DNA of 64,000 bases from Arthrobacter sp. H35-D1 (GTDB lineage: Bacteria > Actinomycetota > Actinomycetes > Actinomycetales > Micrococcaceae), in the NCBI RefSeq assembly GCF_030063185.1, contig NZ_JASISP010000006.1, positions 112,736 to 176,735 on the forward strand, given 5' to 3'. The position numbers and the translations under genes are program-made. This document shows, one piece after another, positions 17,950-26,641 of this stretch. Position 1 is the first letter of the stretch. Each line of letters opens with the position of its first letter. The notes beneath the pieces are model-generated. The model ran no database searches and was not told where the DNA came from. It was given only the letters and a program-made list of their open reading frames with translations.

Positions 17950-19659
17950 TTAGCGCAGTGCCCGCAGATAGCGCCGGCGGACAAGGCGCTGAACCAGCAT
18001 GAGCAGCGGGAACAGGGCGTGCCACGGCTGCTGCGGGGCCGCCCGGGTGAGCGAACGGATGCTCACATGCACCTCATCGCCAACGCGGTGGACAATAAAC
18101 GCCTCCTCTCCGCTGACGGGATGCCCCGGCAGCGTGCGGTAGGAGAAGCCGACCCGGTCCGGCGTGTCCACCACGGCCACCACTTCCACCGGTTCAACGA
18201 CCTTGACCCCGAACAGCGCTGCCGTGACATTCACACGGTCGCCCGCTGACACGGGTCCCGGCGCATTCACGGTGAAGCCGCTGCGAGTTTTCACCTTCCA
18301 ACACAGCACATCAGCGCAAACACGCTGCCACAGCGCATCGCCCGTTCCCAACAGGGCAGCCTCGTGTGAGACCCGGTAGCCGTTGTGGGTGAGCGACCAG
18401 TCGCTCCGAGCCGGGGTGGTCAGGCTCCTTGGCCGTGATCCCTGCAGCATCCAGGCGGGTCCCTCCTGATCCAGCAGCCACCCCTGGTGGGTGGAGGTGT
18501 CGGGAGAAGCATCGCTGAGCCAGAACGTTGCATCGGGGTCCCAGCCCGCCAACACGGAAGCACAGCCGTCATCGACGGGTATGGCCACGCCCGCCGTTGC
18601 CAGGTAGCCGCCCATGGTGAGGTGGACGGCGTCGTACTTGTCCCGGAAGCAGGACCAGTCGGGCATGACCCACGGCCCGGTCCGCCCGGTGGTGCGGTAC
18701 CAGTCGTGTTGCTTGGAGGCGGTGACTTCCAGGGGGTGCTCGCGGCACAGCTGCGCCCATGCGCCGGGGGAGTCGATCTCAAAGATCCGCGCGCCGGCCG
18801 GGACGGACAGCTGTTCCGTGGTGGCTTCCTCCTCACTGAAGCGGTCCTCCACCAGCCAGAGGCCCACCGGACCGCGGTCGGCCATGGTGCGGGTGCTGCT
18901 GACCAGGCCCGACGGCGGCCGCGACCACCACGTCCCGCTGAAGTTCGCAGCTGGGTCGCTCGGGCGGTCCGTGGCTGCGCGACGTTCCTCTTCCAGCACG
19001 TCCAGCCGCCACTGTTTGAGTGTCTCCGCAGCACCTCTGGACTGGACGGGGGGACGGGGCGGGTCGTCAACAAAGCTGACGGCCCACTGACCGGCGGGAT
19101 CCAGCGGCGCAGTCCACCACTGGGTGTGGGGTGAGTCCGCCAGCAGCCGCGCGAAGCGGTGCAGGGCGCCGCGCATTTCTGCGGACGCGGCTAGAACATC
19201 ATCACCGTCCGGCTTCTGCCAGTAGCGTGCCGCGTTCACAGTGGCGGTCAGAGCTGTCAGCAGGGCCGTCTCGGCCAGTGTGGGCAGTGGCACTGCCTCC
19301 AGCAGGGCGGCGACCTCGCCGGGCGACGGCGTGGGCGGCTCGGCGTCCGCGCCGGGGCCAAACAAGACAACGGACTGCCCGCGGTCCGGGTCCAGGGCGT
19401 AGGCGGCATGGAACCTGGCCATGCCAAACTCACTCCGGTGGGGATTGTTGGAAGCTGCCGTGGCGGCCATGTCTGCGAGCTCCAGGCACAGGCGTCTGCC
19501 GCGGGGTCCGGCGAGCAAGGCGTCGGGGCGCAAGCCGGCGGCGTCACGGCCGTCGTCGTCCGGTGTGGGATCGCCCGGTGTGGGATCGTCAGGTGTGGGG
19601 CCGTCAGGTGTGGGGCCGTCAGGTGTAGGAGCGCCCGGGCCGGTGGGAGTTGGTGTCAT
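17950..19659 (-). CDS. Fusion protein with C-terminal DUF1990 domain
   Basis: A 569-residue protein. Residues about 1-35 are Thr/Pro/Asp repeats made by a 15-bp tandem repeat. Residues about 40-420 are a domain I cannot name, rich in Trp and with no catalytic motif I can identify. The last 145 residues match DUF1990: NGYRVSHEAALLGTGDALWQ, the central WKVKTRSGF, FSYRTLPGHPVSGEEAFIV and the terminal LVQRLVRRRYLRAL. DUF1990 proteins normally stand alone at about 160-190 residues. ATG 19659 has TAGGCT six bases upstream. It is convergent with the MFS gene, separated by three bases. Confidence 0.8.
   Translation of the reverse strand: MTPTPTGPGAPTPDGPTPDGPTPDDPTPGDPTPDDDGRDAAGLRPDALLAGPRGRRLCLELADMAATAASNNPHRSEFGMARFHAAYALDPDRGQSVVLFGPGADAEPPTPSPGEVAALLEAVPLPTLAETALLTALTATVNAARYWQKPDGDDVLAASAEMRGALHRFARLLADSPHTQWWTAPLDPAGQWAVSFVDDPPRPPVQSRGAAETLKQWRLDVLEEERRAATDRPSDPAANFSGTWWSRPPSGLVSSTRTMADRGPVGLWLVEDRFSEEEATTEQLSVPAGARIFEIDSPGAWAQLCREHPLEVTASKQHDWYRTTGRTGPWVMPDWSCFRDKYDAVHLTMGGYLATAGVAIPVDDGCASVLAGWDPDATFWLSDASPDTSTHQGWLLDQEGPAWMLQGSRPRSLTTPARSDWSLTHNGYRVSHEAALLGTGDALWQRVCADVLCWKVKTRSGFTVNAPGPVSAGDRVNVTAALFGVKVVEPVEVVAVVDTPDRVGFSYRTLPGHPVSGEEAFIVHRVGDEVHVSIRSLTRAAPQQPWHALFPLLMLVQRLVRRRYLRALR
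19561..19635 (-). repeat. Five 15-bp tandem repeats coding a Pro/Asp-rich N-terminus
   Basis: Units of the form AGGTGTGGGGCCGTC (plus strand), in-frame, encode TPDGP/TPDDP repeats at the start of the DUF1990 fusion protein. Confidence 0.9.
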
Positions 19660-19665
19660 GGGCCC

Positions 19666-19671
19666 AGCCTA
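19666..19671 (-). promoter_or_regulatory. -10 box of the DUF1990 fusion gene (leaderless start)
   Basis: TAGGCT on the minus strand ends six bases before ATG 19659. Confidence 0.5.
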
Positions 19672-19746
19672 CCGGCGGAGGTGGCTGCGGCTTCCGCACT
19701 GCCGCAGCCACCGGAAAACCGGCATAGGCCGGAAACCGGCAACCTG

Positions 19747-20232
19747 TCAGTCCAGCTGCACGCGGCAGCTTTTGCCTGTGGGTTCGCCCTTGAGCGTGAA
19801 CTCAATGGTGATGTGATTGACCTGCTCGGGAGGTTCCGGCACAAACACCCATGAGCCGTCCCACTCGCTGCCTGTCCCTGCCACTTGGCCGGCCACGCAG
19901 TGATAGTCGGTGTCATGGTTGTCGGTGATGACGGCCTTCACGGCGCTGAGCACCGTCTCTCCGGGCATGACGGGCGGCCGTCCTGCACTGTCTTTGCCAT
20001 GGAGTTTGAGACCACGGCCCCACGCTTCCATCTCGCTCAGATAAGCGCTGTCCAATTCCATGGTTTCGGCGCTGGTGACTCCGGCCAGCTGCACCCTGAT
20101 GCCGCGCTCGCCGGGAACACGGCCCAGGAACGCCGGAACATCCGGAGTGATCTCAACCCCGGCAAACCGCACGTCCACGCCGTCGTTGGTGGCAACTATC
20201 AGATCCCCGGGGGCCCATACGATGCTCGTCAT
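19747..20232 (-). CDS. Hypothetical protein
   Basis: A 161-residue soluble protein without recognisable family, signal peptide or membrane helix. It begins MTSIVWAPGDLIVATNDGV and contains two regularly spaced beta-rich stretches ending IEFTLKGEPTGKSCRVQLD. ATG 20232 has TAGGCT six bases upstream, the same promoter layout as the gene downstream of it. Codon use matches its neighbours. Confidence 0.7.
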   Translation of the reverse strand: MTSIVWAPGDLIVATNDGVDVRFAGVEITPDVPAFLGRVPGERGIRVQLAGVTSAETMELDSAYLSEMEAWGRGLKLHGKDSAGRPPVMPGETVLSAVKAVITDNHDTDYHCVAGQVAGTGSEWDGSWVFVPEPPEQVNHITIEFTLKGEPTGKSCRVQLD

Positions 20233-20238
20233 GGAACG

Positions 20239-20244
20239 AGCCTA
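20239..20244 (-). promoter_or_regulatory. -10 box of the 20232 gene (leaderless start)
   Basis: TAGGCT on the minus strand ends six bases before ATG 20232. Confidence 0.5.
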
Positions 20245-20264
20245 ATGGCGGCACTGTTTCAACA

Positions 20265-20499
20265 CTAGTTTTGTGGTTTGCGGGCGGCCCACCCGGTGCG
20301 GTGGCCGCGTACCACCAGGTCGCCGCGGCGCTCCAGGGACTCCGGACCGCCGCCCAGCAGGAGCCCCAGTGATGCGTGGTCCGCGGGGTAGGCAGTGTCT
20401 GCGAGCGCCGAAGGGACCCGCACCAGGAAGCTGCGGGCATGGCGGGCGGCGAGTTCCGGCGTCGTGCAAGCTGCAGCGGGGGAAGTGGCGCCGTGGCTT
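20265..20499 (-). pseudogene. Possible C-terminal gene remnant
   Basis: A minus-strand frame open from 20499 to a TAG at 20265 has no usable start but reads like the end of a real protein (ELAARHARSFLVRVPSALAD, then LGLLLGGGPESLERRGDLVV). I cannot name the family. The upstream part that should precede it is replaced by the repeat cluster at 20545-20691, so it may be the leftover of a deletion. Confidence 0.35.
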
Positions 20500-20544
20500 C
20501 AAATTCAGTTTCAGTCCCCGGGCCGGAAGCTCCCACTCCCACGG

Positions 20545-20691
20545 CCATCCATTCAGCAGCCGATGCGGGTGCGGGCCGGGGGTGGCCATCCGTTCAGCAG
20601 CTGATGTGGGTGCCCGGACAAAACACTCGCATCACCTGCAGAAGGGAATCGACAGCCGGGTGACGACCCGCATTACCTGCGGAAAGAATGC
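20545..20691. repeat. Cluster of four inverted 26-bp repeats (REP-like)
   Basis: Two minus-strand copies (20545-20570, 20586-20611) and two plus-strand copies (20625-20650, 20666-20691) share a core ACCCGCATCASCTGC followed by a degenerate GAA-GGATG half. Within each pair the copies are exactly 41 bases apart. The two pairs face each other, so the block can fold into long hairpins, like REP/BIME elements. It fills the gap before the DoxX-like gene. Confidence 0.75.
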
Positions 20692-20742
20692 TCAAGTTCG
20701 CATTTCGCGCCGGGTCTCGGCTCACCGTGCAAGGATGGGGCC

Positions 20743-21141
20743 ATGAATCCCAACAACGTCAAAGCATGGTCCTTGGCCGTCCTCTTGGGCGCCAGCGCCG
20801 TCAACCACGTGGCCAACCCGAAGTTCTACTATCCCGTTGTGCCTGCCATCTTGTGCACAGACAAGGCAGGGGCATTGGGGCTCATGACGCGGCACCAGTG
20901 GGTGCTGGCCTCAACTGTCCCCGAGGCGCTCGCCGCAGCCGGATTGCTGATCCCAGGCACGCGCAAGCTGGCGGCAACGGCGACCGCGGCGATGTTCGTT
21001 GGTTTTACTTTTGGGCATGTGACAGCTCTGCGCCATGCCTTCGGCCCGAAGGGTACGCCCGCGCAACGGCGCATCCACGCAGTGCGTTTGCCGCTGCAGA
21101 TTCCGCTGGTGGCCTGGGCCTGGAGCGCCCGGAAGAACTGA
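20743..21141 (+). CDS. DoxX-like small membrane protein
   Basis: A 132-residue protein with about four helices (AWSLAVLLGASAVNHVANP; QWVLASTVPEALAAAGLLI; KLAATATAAMFVGFTFGHV; a C-terminal LPLQIPLVAWAW). Size and helix spacing resemble the DoxX-like superfamily, of poorly known function. ATG 20743 lies behind AAGGATGGGG. It stands between the repeat cluster and the alpha-galactosidase and has no evident functional partner. Confidence 0.65.
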   Translation: MNPNNVKAWSLAVLLGASAVNHVANPKFYYPVVPAILCTDKAGALGLMTRHQWVLASTVPEALAAAGLLIPGTRKLAATATAAMFVGFTFGHVTALRHAFGPKGTPAQRRIHAVRLPLQIPLVAWAWSARKN

Positions 21142-21350
21142 AAACGAATCCGGGCTCCGTTGCACGCCCGGAAGATCGATGCGACATCAACTTTTCAAGC
21201 TTTTGCCAACGCGGCGAGCGCCGGTAGATTGTCCGGATGCCGCCTTCCGCATCCGGTTTCCACAACTCCCTTCCACACAGGCGCCGAGGGCATGGCTGAA
21301 GGGCGGCATGATCGACGAACGCCCAACAACAGTCTCCCAAGGAGTCCACG

Positions 21351-22535
21351 GTGGTATCAGCGCCCCGCAACAATCCCGTCCGCTTTGAGGGCAAGCCGGC
21401 ACTTGCCTTGACGCCGCCCATGGGTTGGAACAGTTGGAACTGTTTCCGTTGCTATGACATCGACGAGACGAAACTTCTTGAGGTCGCGGACGCCATGGTG
21501 GATTCCGGGCTGCTGAAGGCAGGTTTCAACACCTTCGTCATCGACGACTGCTGGCAGGCGCTCTCCCGCGACGATCTCGGGAAATTGCGCTCCCATCCGG
21601 CTCGCTTCCCCTCCGGGATGCAGTGGATCGGTGAACAGCTCAAGGAACGCGGCTTCAAGTTTGGGCTCTATGCTTCCCCGGGCCGCAAGACCTGTGCCAT
21701 GATCTATGACCGCTACCCCGGCCACGACTTGGGTTCCTTTGGGCGCGAGCAGCTGGACGCCGACACTTTTGCCGCCTGGGGTGTGGACTTTCTTAAGTAC
21801 GACTGGTGCGAGGCCGATGAAGACGGCACGGGCCTGCGCTACCCTGAAGCCTTTGAGCGCATGGCGCTTGCCTTGGAAAACACGGGGCGCGAGATTGTCT
21901 ATTCGATCTCCGAGTACGGCCGCACCGAGCCGTGGACCTGGGCCGGGGAGTTCGGCCACATGTGGCGGACCACCCCCGACATCGAAAAGAACTGGGCCTC
22001 CGTGCTCTCCATCGCGGACCACCAGGCCGCCATCTCCGCCTTTTCCGGCCCCGGAGCATGGAACGACCCCGACATGCTGCAAGTGGGCAACCCCGGACTG
22101 AGCGCACGGGAATCCGCCACCCATTTCGCTCTCTGGTGCTTCTTCGCAGCACCCTTGATGGCCGGGCACGATCCGCGCGCCATGAGCACCGCCACGCAGC
22201 GGCTGCTGACCAATGCGGCGCTGATCGCCATCAACCAGGATGCCCTGGGCGTCGGAGCTGTGCGGCAACAGCACGCATCAGGTCTTGACCTCTGGACGAG
22301 GCCGCTGAGCGCCGGGCGAGGATGGCTGTTGGTGAACCGCAGCGAGGATGCCATTGTGCTCAGCTGCCGTCGAGACGCCCTTTGGGTGGGAGAAGAAGTG
22401 CTCGCCGAACTGGGGGCTGGTCCCGTGCGCATCCCCGTTGACGGCGGAGAACCTGCCGGATTGGAAAGCGGACGCGACTGGATCCTCGAGCCGCATGGCT
22501 GCTTCATTGTTTCCGCAGCCGACAGCCCCGGGTAG
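21351..22535 (+). CDS. Alpha-galactosidase / glycoside hydrolase family 27
   Basis: A 394-residue cytoplasmic GH27 enzyme without signal peptide. The N-terminal family motif LTPPMGWNSWNCFRC is followed by DDCWQ and the nucleophile strand FLKYDWC (Asp). The acid/base strand reads GAWNDPDMLQVGN. The C-terminal beta domain is present, and total length is normal. Retaining alpha-galactosidase or alpha-N-acetylgalactosaminidase activity is expected; the motifs do not separate the two. The GTG at 21351 follows AAGGAG with a six-base gap. It is a single gene. Confidence 0.9.
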   Translation: MVSAPRNNPVRFEGKPALALTPPMGWNSWNCFRCYDIDETKLLEVADAMVDSGLLKAGFNTFVIDDCWQALSRDDLGKLRSHPARFPSGMQWIGEQLKERGFKFGLYASPGRKTCAMIYDRYPGHDLGSFGREQLDADTFAAWGVDFLKYDWCEADEDGTGLRYPEAFERMALALENTGREIVYSISEYGRTEPWTWAGEFGHMWRTTPDIEKNWASVLSIADHQAAISAFSGPGAWNDPDMLQVGNPGLSARESATHFALWCFFAAPLMAGHDPRAMSTATQRLLTNAALIAINQDALGVGAVRQQHASGLDLWTRPLSAGRGWLLVNRSEDAIVLSCRRDALWVGEEVLAELGAGPVRIPVDGGEPAGLESGRDWILEPHGCFIVSAADSPG

Positions 22536-22693
22536 GAAGCTACCAGGCTGGGCAACACTCAGGCTGGGCAGCTCCCGGCCAGTAGTTCACACGCGCGACG
22601 GCGGCGACAGGGCATGGTCGTGCATTCGGCATTGAGTCGCGGTGTTCGGAGGTGGAAGTCCAGTATGCGGTTTCGGTGTTCCGGTATTTGAGA

Positions 22694-22716
22694 TTTCGGG
22701 ATGCCTAAACTAATGT
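22694..22716 (+). promoter_or_regulatory. Putative metal-regulator operator and promoter of the Mn transporter
   Basis: TTTCGGGATGCCTAAA (22694-22709) is an inverted repeat with one mismatch (TTTAGG type half-sites with a 4-base centre), of the shape bound by DtxR/MntR-family repressors. It overlaps TAAACT and abuts TAATGT (22711-22716), which ends six bases before the ATG of the binding-protein gene. No ribosome site is visible there. Confidence 0.5.
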
Positions 22717-22722
22717 TGTGGC

Positions 22723-23676
22723 ATGTCGATTCCTTCTGCCAAGTTCACGTTTCCCCTGCGCCGCACAGTGACCGCGGGCATCGCCGTGCTCGCACTCGCC
22801 GTCACCGGGTGCAGCCCCGCTTCCAACACTTCGATCAGTGAAGCCGGCGACGACCGCCCGGTGGTGCTCACGACGTTCACAGTGCTGGCCGATATCGCCC
22901 AAAACGTGGCGGGCGACAAGCTGCGCGTGGAGTCGATCACCAAGGTCGGTGCGGAAATTCATGGGTACGAACCGACGCCCGGGGATATCCGCAAAGCCGG
23001 AAAGGCTGACCTGATCCTTGACAACGGCATGGGGCTCGAAGCCTGGTTCGAGCAATTTGTGCATGATGTGAAGGCACCCCACGTTGTCGTCACCGATGGG
23101 GTGGAAGCCATCGACATCGCCGAGGACGCCTACAGGGACCTCCCCAACCCGCACGCCTGGATGTCGCCGGCGAACGTGCAGATCTATGTCAACAACATGG
23201 TCGGCGCATTCGCGGAACTGGACCCGGACAATGCCCGGTTTTATGAGGAGAACGGGACTGCCTACAACTTGACCCTGCAGGGGATGCAGGACGACCTCGT
23301 TGACAAGCTTTCCGTCCTTCCCCCGAACCAGCGCGCGCTGGTGAGCTGTGAAGGGGCCTTCTCCTACCTGGCTCGCGATGCGGAACTGACCGAGAAGTAC
23401 ATTTGGGCCGTCAACGCAGAGCAGCAGGCCACACCGCAGCAAATCGCAGGCGCCATCGAATTTGTGCGCAGCAACGAGGTGCCCGCAGTCTTTTGCGAGT
23501 CGACCGTCTCCGCCGCACCGATGGAACGTGTAGTCGAGGCGACGGACGCCGTTTTTGGCGGCACATTGTACGTTGACTCGCTCTCCGAGGCGGACGGCCC
23601 CGTGCCGACCTACCTGGAATTGATCCGGCACGACGCCAAGGTCATCGTCGACGCACTGACGGGGGCACAGCCGTGA
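22723..23676 (+). CDS. Manganese/zinc ABC transporter substrate-binding lipoprotein
   Basis: A 317-residue cluster A-I (PsaA/MntA/SitA type) metal-binding protein. The signal ends in the lipobox AVTGC. Expected metal ligands are visible: His in GAEIHGYEPTPGD, His in NPHAWMSP, Glu in VSCEGAFSYLA, and Asp in TLYVDSLSE. The His-His-Glu-Asp set points to Mn(II) (or Fe) rather than the three-His zinc set. It heads a three-gene unit; the ATPase start overlaps its stop by 4 bases. Confidence 0.92.
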   Translation: MSIPSAKFTFPLRRTVTAGIAVLALAVTGCSPASNTSISEAGDDRPVVLTTFTVLADIAQNVAGDKLRVESITKVGAEIHGYEPTPGDIRKAGKADLILDNGMGLEAWFEQFVHDVKAPHVVVTDGVEAIDIAEDAYRDLPNPHAWMSPANVQIYVNNMVGAFAELDPDNARFYEENGTAYNLTLQGMQDDLVDKLSVLPPNQRALVSCEGAFSYLARDAELTEKYIWAVNAEQQATPQQIAGAIEFVRSNEVPAVFCESTVSAAPMERVVEATDAVFGGTLYVDSLSEADGPVPTYLELIRHDAKVIVDALTGAQP

Positions 23677-24428
23677 GCGCCTCCATGACTGCTGCCATCG
23701 ACGTCGACGCAGTGACGGTCCACTACGGTGCCGTGCTCGCTCTTGACCAGGCCACGCTGAGGCTCGACAAGGGCCGAATCTGTGGCCTTGTGGGCATGAA
23801 CGGGTCCGGAAAATCCACCTTGTTCAAGTCCATCATGGGTCTGGTGAAGCCCGACGCCGGAACCGTCACCATTGCCGGCGACACACCCGCCATGGCGCGC
23901 CGCAGCGGCGCCGTCAGCTATGTCCCGCAAAGTGAGGATGTGGACTGGCAGTTCCCGCTCTCGGTCCAGGACGTTGTCATGATGGGCCGCTACGGGCACA
24001 TGGGCATCAGCCGGCGTCCCCGAAAAGCCGACCGACTCGCAGTAGCCGATGCCATGGAACGGGTGGAACTCAACGACTACGCGCACCGCCAGATTGGCCA
24101 GCTCTCGGGCGGGCAAAAGAAGCGCACGTTCGTGGCCCGCGGGATTGCGCAGGAGGCAACCACCCTGCTGCTCGATGAACCGTTTGCCGGAGTGGACAAG
24201 CGTTCCGAGGCGACCATTTGCGCCTTGCTGAAGGAGCTCGCGGGGGAAGGTGCCACCATTCTTGTGTCCACCCACGACCTCCAAGCCCTGCCGGAATTGG
24301 CTGACGAGGCGGTGTTGCTCATGCGCCGGGTGCTCCTGCATGGAACGCCCCAGGACGTGCTCCGGCCCGAAAACCTTGCCCTGGCCTTTGGTCTTGACGT
24401 CATGAGCAGAAGCGGGGCCGCACTGTGA
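23673..24428 (+). CDS. Manganese-type ABC transporter ATP-binding protein
   Basis: A 251-residue ABC ATPase with Walker A GMNGSGKST, the Q-loop region YVPQSEDVDW typical of metal-uptake ATPases, signature LSGGQ, Walker B LLLDEPFAGVD and H-loop STHDL. It couples ATP hydrolysis to metal import through the permease at 24425. The GTG start overlaps the previous stop by 4 bases and its own stop overlaps the permease start by 4 bases. Confidence 0.95.
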   Translation: MSASMTAAIDVDAVTVHYGAVLALDQATLRLDKGRICGLVGMNGSGKSTLFKSIMGLVKPDAGTVTIAGDTPAMARRSGAVSYVPQSEDVDWQFPLSVQDVVMMGRYGHMGISRRPRKADRLAVADAMERVELNDYAHRQIGQLSGGQKKRTFVARGIAQEATTLLLDEPFAGVDKRSEATICALLKELAGEGATILVSTHDLQALPELADEAVLLMRRVLLHGTPQDVLRPENLALAFGLDVMSRSGAAL

Positions 24429-25294
24429 GCATTTTTGAATTTCTGCTGGAACCGCTGGACTACGCCTTCATGCAGCGCGCGCTTGCTGTCACCGTCATAG
24501 CCTCCGTGGTCTGCGCCGTCCTGTCCTGCTGGCTGGTGCTGATTGGATGGTCGCTCATGGGCGACGCCGTCTCGCACGCCGTCCTGCCCGGAGTGGCCCT
24601 GGCCTACATCGTGGGGGCCCCTTTTGCCCTTGGTGCCGTGCTGTTCGGCTTTCTGGCCGTTGCCTTGATCGGTGCCGTGAGGGACACGAGCCGGGTCAAG
24701 GAGGATGCGGCCATCGGGATCGTGTTCACCACCCTCTTTGCCTTGGGACTGGTGCTGATTTCAGTCACACCCAGCCAGACGGACCTCACACACATCATCT
24801 TCGGGAACTTGCTGGGACTCAGCCACGGCGACCTTGTCCAAGTGCTGCTGCTTGGCGCCGTCACTTTCGCCATTCTTGTCATCAAGCGCAAGGATTTCAC
24901 CCTCTACGCCTTTGACCCGACCCACGCGCACGCCATCGGGCTGAACCCGCGCATGCTCGGCGCCTTGTTGCTTGGCCTGCTGGCACTGACCTCGGTGGTG
25001 GCGCTTCAGGCAGTGGGCGTGGTGCTGGTGGTGGCCATGCTGATCATTCCCGGAGCCACCGCCTACCTGCTCACCGACCGGTTTGGACGCATGCTCGTGC
25101 TGGCTCCCGTGATCTCGGCCGTTTGCGCCGTGGTGGGGCTGTATGCCAGCTACTACCTGGATGCCGCCTCCGGCGGGATGGTGGTGTTGTCCCAAGGCGC
25201 GGCCTTCCTCGTTGTCTATTTGTTCAGCCCGCGTCACGGGCTGATTTCTGCCCGAGTGACGGCTGCCAAGCGAAGGAAGCTGGTCGCTGCCTGA
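24425..25294 (+). CDS. Manganese-type ABC transporter permease
   Basis: A 289-residue ABC-3 family permease with about eight helices. Family landmarks are SLMGDAVSHAVLPGVALAY near residue 45 and ALLLGLLALTSVVALQAVG near residue 180, followed by MLIIPGATAYLLTDR. It ends the metal-import operon. The substrate follows from the binding protein, which suggests Mn(II). Confidence 0.94.
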   Translation: MSIFEFLLEPLDYAFMQRALAVTVIASVVCAVLSCWLVLIGWSLMGDAVSHAVLPGVALAYIVGAPFALGAVLFGFLAVALIGAVRDTSRVKEDAAIGIVFTTLFALGLVLISVTPSQTDLTHIIFGNLLGLSHGDLVQVLLLGAVTFAILVIKRKDFTLYAFDPTHAHAIGLNPRMLGALLLGLLALTSVVALQAVGVVLVVAMLIIPGATAYLLTDRFGRMLVLAPVISAVCAVVGLYASYYLDAASGGMVVLSQGAAFLVVYLFSPRHGLISARVTAAKRRKLVAA

Positions 25295-25385
25295 TGCCCG
25301 CCGGAGATGCGTTGCGGGCCCGGTTCGTGGAATAGTGAACTGGCTAATCCGATCAAGACCGCGTACACCCAGGAGAACACCCCAC

Positions 25386-26573
25386 GTGAACTGGACCACC
25401 ACAACACCCATCCCGGACGAATTCATCAAGGGCGCCCTTGAACTCGAACGAACGGCACAGGGGATTCTTCCGCATCGATTGCCGGCGAAGGCACGCGCCC
25501 AGGCCAACAACGACCCGCAGTTGCTGATGGCGGAGTCCCAGCCCTCGGGAGTAAGAGTCGCGTTTAGAACGGACGCCACCGAGCTCGAGCTGGAGACCAT
25601 GCGCTCACGGGCCACCTACTCGGGGGCGCCGGCACGCCCCGACGGCATTATCGAGCTGGTTGTCAACAAGGAGGTGGTGGGCTGCTCGACGACCAGTGGC
25701 GGGAACACCACCACGATCGACATGGCCACGGGAGTTGCGCGCCGTGACGTTGGGGCGGCCTGCACCAGCCGCTTTGCGAACCTCCCCGAAGGCGCCAAGG
25801 ACGTTGAACTGTGGCTGCCCCACAACGAGACCACGGAGCTCATTGCGCTGCGTGCCAACGCGCCCTTGGAAGTTGCCCCGCCAAACGGGCTCCCGGTCTG
25901 GCTCCACCACGGCAGCTCCATCAGCCACGGTTCCAATGCCACGCGGCCGACGGCGACGTGGCCGGCGGTGGCCGCACGCCGGGGCGGCGTTGAACTTGTC
26001 AATCTGGGCTTTGGCGGAAGTGCGCTGCTGGATCCCTTCACGGCCCGGACCATGCGGGACACACGTGCAGACGTGATCAGCATCAAAATAGGCATCAATC
26101 TCGTCAACCTCGACCTCATGCGACTGCGGGCATTCGGGCCGGCAGTGCACGGGTTCCTGGACACCATCCGCGATGGCCATCCCACCACCCCGCTGCTTGT
26201 CATCTCGCCCATCCACTGCGCAATCCACGAGGACACGCCAGGCCCCGGAGCCTTCGATATGGAGGCCTTGGCGGCTGGCCGGATGCAATTCATGGCGACC
26301 GGCGACCCGGCGGAGACCGCTGCCGGGAAACTCACCTTGCGGGTGATTCGCGGGGAATTGGAGCGGATCGTGCGCGAACGCTCAGCAAGCGACGGGAACC
26401 TGCACCACCTCGACGGACAGGAACTCTATGGTGGGGCCGACGCCGTCGAGCTTCCGCTATCCGACGCCCTGCACCCGGACGCTGCAACGCACCAGCTGAT
26501 GGGGGAACGCTACGCACAACTGGCCTTCGCGGCGGGAGCGCCCCTCTCACGCAGTGAAGTCTCGAACGGATGA
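25386..26573 (+). CDS. SGNH/GDSL-type hydrolase (lipase/esterase-like)
   Basis: A 395-residue protein with no signal peptide. An N-terminal beta-sandwich-like region (about 180 residues) precedes an SGNH hydrolase domain. Its block I reads HHGSSISHGS (nucleophile Ser), block II has NLGFGGSALLD (oxyanion Gly), block III gives GINLVN (Asn), and block V DALHPD (Asp-His pair). The likely role is de-esterification of a small or carbohydrate ester. GTG 25386 follows AGGAG; the frame also extends to 25335. It lies downstream of the Mn transporter but its own ribosome site suggests a separate unit. Confidence 0.82.
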   Translation: MNWTTTTPIPDEFIKGALELERTAQGILPHRLPAKARAQANNDPQLLMAESQPSGVRVAFRTDATELELETMRSRATYSGAPARPDGIIELVVNKEVVGCSTTSGGNTTTIDMATGVARRDVGAACTSRFANLPEGAKDVELWLPHNETTELIALRANAPLEVAPPNGLPVWLHHGSSISHGSNATRPTATWPAVAARRGGVELVNLGFGGSALLDPFTARTMRDTRADVISIKIGINLVNLDLMRLRAFGPAVHGFLDTIRDGHPTTPLLVISPIHCAIHEDTPGPGAFDMEALAAGRMQFMATGDPAETAAGKLTLRVIRGELERIVRERSASDGNLHHLDGQELYGGADAVELPLSDALHPDAATHQLMGERYAQLAFAAGAPLSRSEVSNG

Positions 26574-26629
26574 CTTTGCACCCTCGTTGGGTTTGATCTC
26601 GGCCGTGGACGTGCCGCGGGATGGGTTGT

Positions 26630-26635
26630 TAGTGT
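26630..26635 (+). promoter_or_regulatory. -10 box of the DHFR-like gene (leaderless start)
   Basis: TAGTGT ends six bases before ATG 26642. Confidence 0.5.
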
Positions 26636-26641
26636 GGCCCC

